Positions 5,124 to 7,915 of a stretch of DNA of 7,915 nt are shown piece after piece; the first letter of the stretch is position 1; each line of letters starts with the position of its first letter. The stretch comes from an uncultured Propionibacteriaceae bacterium. GTDB lineage: Bacteria; Actinomycetota; Actinomycetes; Propionibacteriales; Propionibacteriaceae. The notes below the pieces were generated by a model that was not told where the DNA came from, did no database searches, and was given only the letters and a program-made list of their open reading frames with translations. The stretch is taken from the NCBI GenBank assembly GCA_936941515.1, contig CAKZJI010000082.1, positions 1 to 7,915 on the forward strand. The letters are read 5' to 3'. Both the position numbers and the translations under genes were made by a program.

Positions 5124-6554
5124 GTGCGTAGAGCTAAGATCGTCTGTACTCTGGGTCCGTCTGCGAACACGGTGGACCGTCTTGTCGAACTCATCAATGC
5201 TGGCATGAATGTCGCACGGCTCAACATGAGCCACGGCGACTATGAGGAGCATGAGGGCCGCTTGAACGCCGTTCGGGAGGCCGCTCGCGTCACGGGGCGC
5301 ACCGTCGGGGTTCTTGCCGACCTGCAGGGGCCCAAGATCCGGCTGGGCAAGTTTGCTGACAACCAGAAGTACTTTCTCGACCGCGGGGACCGCTTCACCA
5401 TCACCATTGAGGATGTCCCAGGTACGCGGGAGCGTTGCTCGACGACTTTCAAGGGTCTGCCCGGCGATGTCAAGCCCGGTGATCAGATCCTCATTGATGA
5501 TGGCAAGGTGGGGCTGAGGGCACTGGAGGTGACTCCGACTGAGGTTCTCTGCGAGACGGTCGTTCCCGGATACGTCTCGAACAACAAGGGGATCAATCTG
5601 CCTGGTGTGGCCGTGTCAGTGCCTGCCATGAGCGACAAGGACGAGCGTGATCTGCGCTGGGCGCTGTCCAAGGACATCGACATGATTGCCCTGTCGTTCG
5701 TCCGCAGTGGCGACGACATCAAGCGCGTCCACGAGATCATGGATGAGGAGGGGCGCCGGGTCCCGGTGATCGCGAAGCTGGAGAAGCCTCAGGCGATCGC
5801 GAATCTTCAGGACATCATTGATGCCTTCGACGCCTTCATGGTCGCCCGGGGCGATCTCGGGGTCGAGTTGCCCCTTGAAGAGGTGCCGCTGGTTCAGAAG
5901 AAGATCATCCGAGCTGCCCGCGTTTGGGCGAAACCCGTGATCGTGGCCACTCAGATGCTGGAGTCCATGATCTCCTCGCCGCGTCCGACGCGCGCCGAGG
6001 CCTCTGATGTCGCGAATGCCGTCCTCGACGGCGCTGATGCCGTGATGCTGTCGGGGGAGACCTCCGTCGGGGACTTCCCCGTCGAGACGGTTCAGACGAT
6101 GGCCCGCATCGTGGAGAACACCGAACGTGAGGGACACGCCGAGATCCACATCATCGACTGGGACCCGCACACCACCGGTGGCGTGCTGGCGAAAGCCGCA
6201 GTCGAGGTCACCACGCGCGTCGGTGCGCGCTACCTTGTGGCCTTCACCAAGTCCGGTGACACCGCGCGTCGGCTCTCCAGGTTGCGGCCGTCCATCCCGT
6301 TGCTGGTCTTCACCCCTGAGCAGGCCACACAGCAGACGATGACGCTCACCTGGGGTGTGGAGGCGCATATCACCCCGAATTTCGCGGAGCAGGAGCAGAT
6401 GGTCGAGTCCGTGGATGCCTTCCTCCGGGACCGTGGCATGATCGAGGTCGGGGAGCGCATCGTCATCCTGTCGGGCTCGCCGATGGGTGTACCCGGCAAG
6501 ACGAACAACCTGCGCGTCCACAAGGTCAAGGCAAAGGGCGAGATCGACGTCTGA
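5124..6554 (+). CDS. pyk: Pyruvate kinase
   Basis: This enzyme converts phosphoenolpyruvate and ADP to pyruvate and ATP, the final step of glycolysis, as a cytoplasmic homotetramer. At 476 aa it has full family length. The N-terminus RRAKIVCTLGPS and ARLNMSHG belong to the A domain. LADLQGPKIRLG leads into the B (lid) domain (about 69-168). The catalytic signature VIAKLEK with Lys218 and the metal-binding Glu220, then ARGDLGVEL, TQMLESM and RPTRAEASDVANAVLDG complete the barrel. The C-terminal regulatory domain (about 335-476) ends in KTNNLRVHKV. Lys110 in TTFKG stands where potassium-dependent enzymes have Glu, which predicts potassium-independent activity. The GTG at 5124 is the only sensible start because the conserved N-terminus begins there. 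The gene lies 22 bases after rluD, apparently with its own promoter, and is closed by a strong terminator. Confidence 0.97.
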   Translation: MRRAKIVCTLGPSANTVDRLVELINAGMNVARLNMSHGDYEEHEGRLNAVREAARVTGRTVGVLADLQGPKIRLGKFADNQKYFLDRGDRFTITIEDVPGTRERCSTTFKGLPGDVKPGDQILIDDGKVGLRALEVTPTEVLCETVVPGYVSNNKGINLPGVAVSVPAMSDKDERDLRWALSKDIDMIALSFVRSGDDIKRVHEIMDEEGRRVPVIAKLEKPQAIANLQDIIDAFDAFMVARGDLGVELPLEEVPLVQKKIIRAARVWAKPVIVATQMLESMISSPRPTRAEASDVANAVLDGADAVMLSGETSVGDFPVETVQTMARIVENTEREGHAEIHIIDWDPHTTGGVLAKAAVEVTTRVGARYLVAFTKSGDTARRLSRLRPSIPLLVFTPEQATQQTMTLTWGVEAHITPNFAEQEQMVESVDAFLRDRGMIEVGERIVILSGSPMGVPGKTNNLRVHKVKAKGEIDV

Positions 6555-6568
6555 GCGCTGAACGAAAC

Positions 6569-6604
6569 AGACGGGGCCAGCCATACGGTTGGCCCCGTCT
6601 TTTT
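6569..6604 (+). terminator. Intrinsic terminator after pyk (bidirectional)
   Basis: AGACGGGGCCA (6569-6579) pairs perfectly with TGGCCCCGTCT (6590-6600), an 11-bp stem with a 10-base loop, followed by a run of five T (6600-6604). It lies 14 bases after the pyk stop. Read on the minus strand the same stem is followed by CTGTTTCGTT, so it can also end the tRNA-Leu transcript. Confidence 0.92.
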
Positions 6605-6635
6605 CTCTGCCTCGAAGGGCATTTCAGAATGCCGT

Positions 6636-6721
6636 TGGTGCCCGGGAGGGGATTCGAACCCCTAAGGTCTGATGACCAGCCGGGTTTGAGCCGACCGCGT
6701 ATACCGTTCCGCCACCCGGGC
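6636..6721 (-). tRNA. tRNA-Leu, anticodon CAA
   Basis: The reverse complement folds as an 86-base class II tRNA with encoded CCA. The acceptor stem is GCCCGGG/CCCGGGC with A as discriminator. The anticodon stem GTCGG/CCGGC holds the loop CTCAAAC, giving anticodon CAA (complement of 6686-6688), which reads UUG leucine codons. A long variable arm (GGTC, ATCA loop, GACC), typical of leucine tRNA, comes next. The T stem AGGGG/CCCCT encloses TTCGAAT. It is transcribed towards the pyk terminator. No strong promoter is evident upstream on the minus strand, and CACAAT in the opposite strand of 6722-6740 is only a weak -10 candidate. Confidence 0.96.
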
Positions 6722-6778
6722 AACGCCAAACATTGTGCCACATGCGCGCACTTTTCGCCTCCGGGCCTTGTGACGCGC

Positions 6779-6784
6779 TAGAAT
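6779..6784 (+). promoter_or_regulatory. Candidate -10 box of the ANTAR regulator gene
   Basis: TAGAAT is a good extended match to TATAAT. A start near 6791 would give a leader of about 58 bases. No convincing -35 box is seen at the usual distance. The leader contains a short GACC-TATTT-GGTC hairpin (6809-6821). Confidence 0.4.
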
Positions 6785-6848
6785 GATGGCTGAATCCATA
6801 GCTTGGTTGACCTATTTGGTCCACTCGAAGGGGAATGGAGCTAAAAGC

Positions 6849-7436
6849 ATGGTCCAGCAGCCTACAAAGGTGCTTGTTGCCGAGGACGAGGCCCTCATCC
6901 GGCTCGACCTCGTGGAACTGTTGACCGACGAGGGCTTTGAAGTGATCGGACAGGCCGCAGACGGCAACGAGGCAGTGAAGCTCGCCCGCGAACTGGAACC
7001 CGACGTGATCATCATGGACATCAAGATGCCTGGGATGGACGGGATTACAGCAGCCGAGGCTCTCGGTGAGGAGCGCATCGCCCCCATCGTGATGCTGACG
7101 GCGTTCAGCCAGCGTGATCTGGTGGAGCGGGCCCGCGATGCCGGCGTCATGGGCTACCTCGTGAAGCCGTTCGGACCCACCGAGGTGGTGCCCACCATTG
7201 AGATGGCCATCGCCCGGTTCGCTGAGATGAAGGCCATCGAGGAGGAGCTGGCGAATCTGGAGGATCGCTTCGAATCGCGCAAGATCATTGATCAGGCCAA
7301 GGGAATGCTGCAGGAGGGGCTCGGGTTGACGGAGCCGGAGGCCTTCCGGTGGATCCAGAAGACGGCCATGGATCTGCGCAAGTCCATGCGGGAGGTTGCC
7401 GAGGGGGTCATTTCCCACAAGCGGAAGAAGGTCTAG
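6849..7436 (+). CDS. pdtaR: ANTAR-domain response regulator, PdtaR-like
   Basis: This is a 195-residue two-domain regulator close to the mycobacterial PdtaR (Rv1626) type. A receiver domain (about 7-122) accepts phosphate from a sensor kinase. A C-terminal ANTAR domain (about 125-186) binds structured RNA and acts by antitermination. The receiver has the acidic pair Glu12-Asp13, phospho-acceptor Asp57 in IIMDIKMP, Thr84 and Lys106 in LVKPF, so it looks functional. The ANTAR part contains KIIDQAKGMLQ, EPEAFRWIQ and the AMD-VA pattern of the family. ATG 6849 is chosen because GGAG at 6837-6840 precedes it and the homologous core starts right after. The frame is open back to 6783, but that stretch would overlap the candidate -10 box. 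In mycobacteria the partner kinase PdtaS is encoded elsewhere, and no kinase gene lies in this window. Confidence 0.93.
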   Translation: MVQQPTKVLVAEDEALIRLDLVELLTDEGFEVIGQAADGNEAVKLARELEPDVIIMDIKMPGMDGITAAEALGEERIAPIVMLTAFSQRDLVERARDAGVMGYLVKPFGPTEVVPTIEMAIARFAEMKAIEEELANLEDRFESRKIIDQAKGMLQEGLGLTEPEAFRWIQKTAMDLRKSMREVAEGVISHKRKKV

Positions 7437-7815
7437 GCGGCACGAGTTGGCAGGTGAGGCGCCCCACCGCCGAGACGCGCCCGCGTTCGTCGTTCACCGT
7501 CACCTCATAGACCGCCGTTCCGGTGCCGAGACGGACCGCCCTGGCCCTTCCCGTGACGATCCCCGAGCTGACGGGACGCAGATGGGTGACGTTCAGGTCG
7601 ACGCCGACGGCGATCCTCTTGGGTTGCGCATAAGCCCATGCTGCGAGTGAGGCCAGCCCCTCGACGAGGGCGGCGGTGGCACCCCCATGCAGATACCCAG
7701 CGGGCTGAGTGTTGCCCGCCACGGGCATGGAACCCACCGCCGACTCCGGGCTGACCTCCTTGATCTCGATGCCGAGTCGCTGGTGAAGGGGGCTGTGGGG
7801 AATGGCTCCGGTCAT
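7408..7815 (-). CDS. Hotdog-fold acyl-CoA thioesterase (MenI/PaaI-like)
   Basis: This 135-residue single-domain hotdog protein is predicted to hydrolyse an aryl- or acyl-CoA thioester in the cytoplasm. The active-site motif Q37-P-x-G-x2-H43-G-G with Glu52 in LVEGLAS is the pattern of the MenI (1,4-dihydroxy-2-naphthoyl-CoA hydrolase) and EntH group. These use Glu or Asp as the catalytic base on the central helix. Further conserved pieces are VGVDLNVTHLRPV and GTGTAVYEVTV. The true substrate cannot be read from the sequence. The ATG at 7815 is chosen because it begins the conserved region. The frame extends to 7881, but that would overlap polA. No good Shine-Dalgarno is present. The 3' end overlaps the ANTAR regulator gene by 29 bases, and the 5' end faces polA across 31 bases. 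Confidence 0.87.
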   Translation of the reverse strand: MTGAIPHSPLHQRLGIEIKEVSPESAVGSMPVAGNTQPAGYLHGGATAALVEGLASLAAWAYAQPKRIAVGVDLNVTHLRPVSSGIVTGRARAVRLGTGTAVYEVTVNDERGRVSAVGRLTCQLVPPRPSSACGK

Positions 7816-7834
7816 GGCGGCCAGTCTCGCACAG

Positions 7835-7840
7835 TAGATT
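7835..7840 (+). promoter_or_regulatory. -10 box of polA, leaderless geometry
   Basis: TAGATT is followed by six bases (GGGGGC) and then GTG at 7847, the same arrangement as at pyk. The start point would coincide with the start codon. The G-run could alternatively act as a poorly spaced Shine-Dalgarno. The opposite strand of 7831-7836 reads TACTGT, a possible -10 for the divergent thioesterase gene. Confidence 0.45.
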
Positions 7841-7846
7841 GGGGGC

Positions 7847-7915
7847 GTGAATCGCCTGCTGCTCATTGACGGACACTCCATGGCCTACCGGGCCTTCTTC
7901 GCGCTGCCCGCGGAG
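7847..7915 (+). CDS. polA: DNA polymerase I, N-terminus (cut by window end)
   Basis: Only the first 23 codons are present. They read MNRLLLIDGHSMAYRAFFAL and three further residues, the characteristic start of the 5'-nuclease domain of DNA polymerase I, with the metal-binding Asp8 in LLIDG and the following YRAFFAL pattern. Pol I fills gaps and removes RNA primers during replication and repair. The start is GTG. Everything beyond residue 23 is outside the window, so the presence of the proofreading and polymerase domains cannot be judged. A PdtaR gene, a small intervening gene and polA also lie close together in mycobacteria, which agrees with the call. Confidence 0.9.
   Translation, partial: MNRLLLIDGHSMAYRAFFALPAE

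Noticed and set aside
5616..6584. 322-codon open frame on the minus strand opposite pyk
   Set aside because: It lies antisense to a well-conserved pyruvate kinase, has no recognisable domain, and long antisense frames are expected from GC-rich codon usage.
6807..6835. TTGACC at 6807 as a -35 box for the ANTAR regulator gene
   Set aside because: No -10 like sequence lies at the right distance (the site reads GGGGAA), so TAGAAT at 6779 is the better candidate.
6783..6848. N-terminal extension of the ANTAR regulator from ATG 6783
   Set aside because: It would start inside the TAGAAT box, lacks a ribosome binding site, and adds residues not typical of the family. ATG 6849 has GGAG upstream.
6785..6848. 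Leader hairpin of the ANTAR gene as an ANTAR-responsive RNA
   Set aside because: Only a single 4-bp hairpin (GACC/GGTC) is visible, not the paired hexaloop hairpins known for ANTAR targets.
7816..7881. N-terminal extension of the thioesterase to 7881
   Set aside because: It would run through the intergenic region and into polA coding sequence and adds residues outside the hotdog domain.
1..7915. CRISPR array, insertion sequence, phage or toxin-antitoxin content
   Set aside because: No regularly spaced repeats, transposase or integrase motifs, terminal inverted repeats or compositional break were seen. All genes belong to core families.

Overview
This is an ordinary core-chromosome stretch from a high-GC Gram-positive bacterium (Actinomycetota). 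The evidence is the gene order ftsZ-sepF-yggT-divIVA(wag31), an FtsZ ending in an acidic tail plus VPDFMK, a PdtaR-type response regulator with an ANTAR domain, and frequent GTG starts. Family-level placement is less certain. Propionibacteriaceae or a neighbouring group would fit, but I cannot prove it from sequence alone. No mobile element, CRISPR array, phage gene or island signature was seen, and coding density is very high.

Layout. Positions 1-2039 are the end of the division and cell wall cluster: ftsZ, then sepF, then a YggT-family membrane protein, all on +. A 199-base intergenic region (2040-2238) follows, with a strong hairpin, a sigma70-like promoter and a 5'-leader hairpin, and then the polar-growth scaffold divIVA/wag31 (to 3189). 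A second promoter inside an inverted repeat precedes a tight three-gene unit: a DksA/TraR-type zinc-finger protein, lspA (signal peptidase II) and an RluD-type pseudouridine synthase. These genes overlap by 4 bases at each junction, and lspA appears to begin at a CTG codon. Pyruvate kinase (5124-6554) has its own promoter, placed so that the mRNA would be leaderless, and ends in a textbook terminator. On the minus strand lies tRNA-Leu(CAA). On + again comes the ANTAR response regulator (6849-7436). It runs convergently into, and overlaps, a minus-strand MenI/PaaI-type hotdog thioesterase (7408-7815). That gene is divergent from the start of polA (7847 to the window end), only 31 bases away.

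How the genes work together. FtsZ, SepF, YggT and DivIVA form a cytokinesis and polar-growth group: the ring polymer, its membrane anchor, a small membrane partner, and the curvature-sensing scaffold. The DksA-like protein, LspA and RluD are housekeeping functions in transcription control, lipoprotein maturation and rRNA modification. Pyk is the last step of glycolysis. PdtaR is an RNA-binding antiterminator-type regulator.

The most useful observations are start-site and regulatory ones: the CTG start of lspA, two genes (pyk and polA) with identical -10-to-GTG geometry suggesting leaderless transcripts, the hairpins around divIVA, a Lys at the potassium-determining position of Pyk, and a compact gene order that lacks yfiH and yggS between ftsZ and sepF and lacks ileS after divIVA. 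I did not find a previously undescribed system here.
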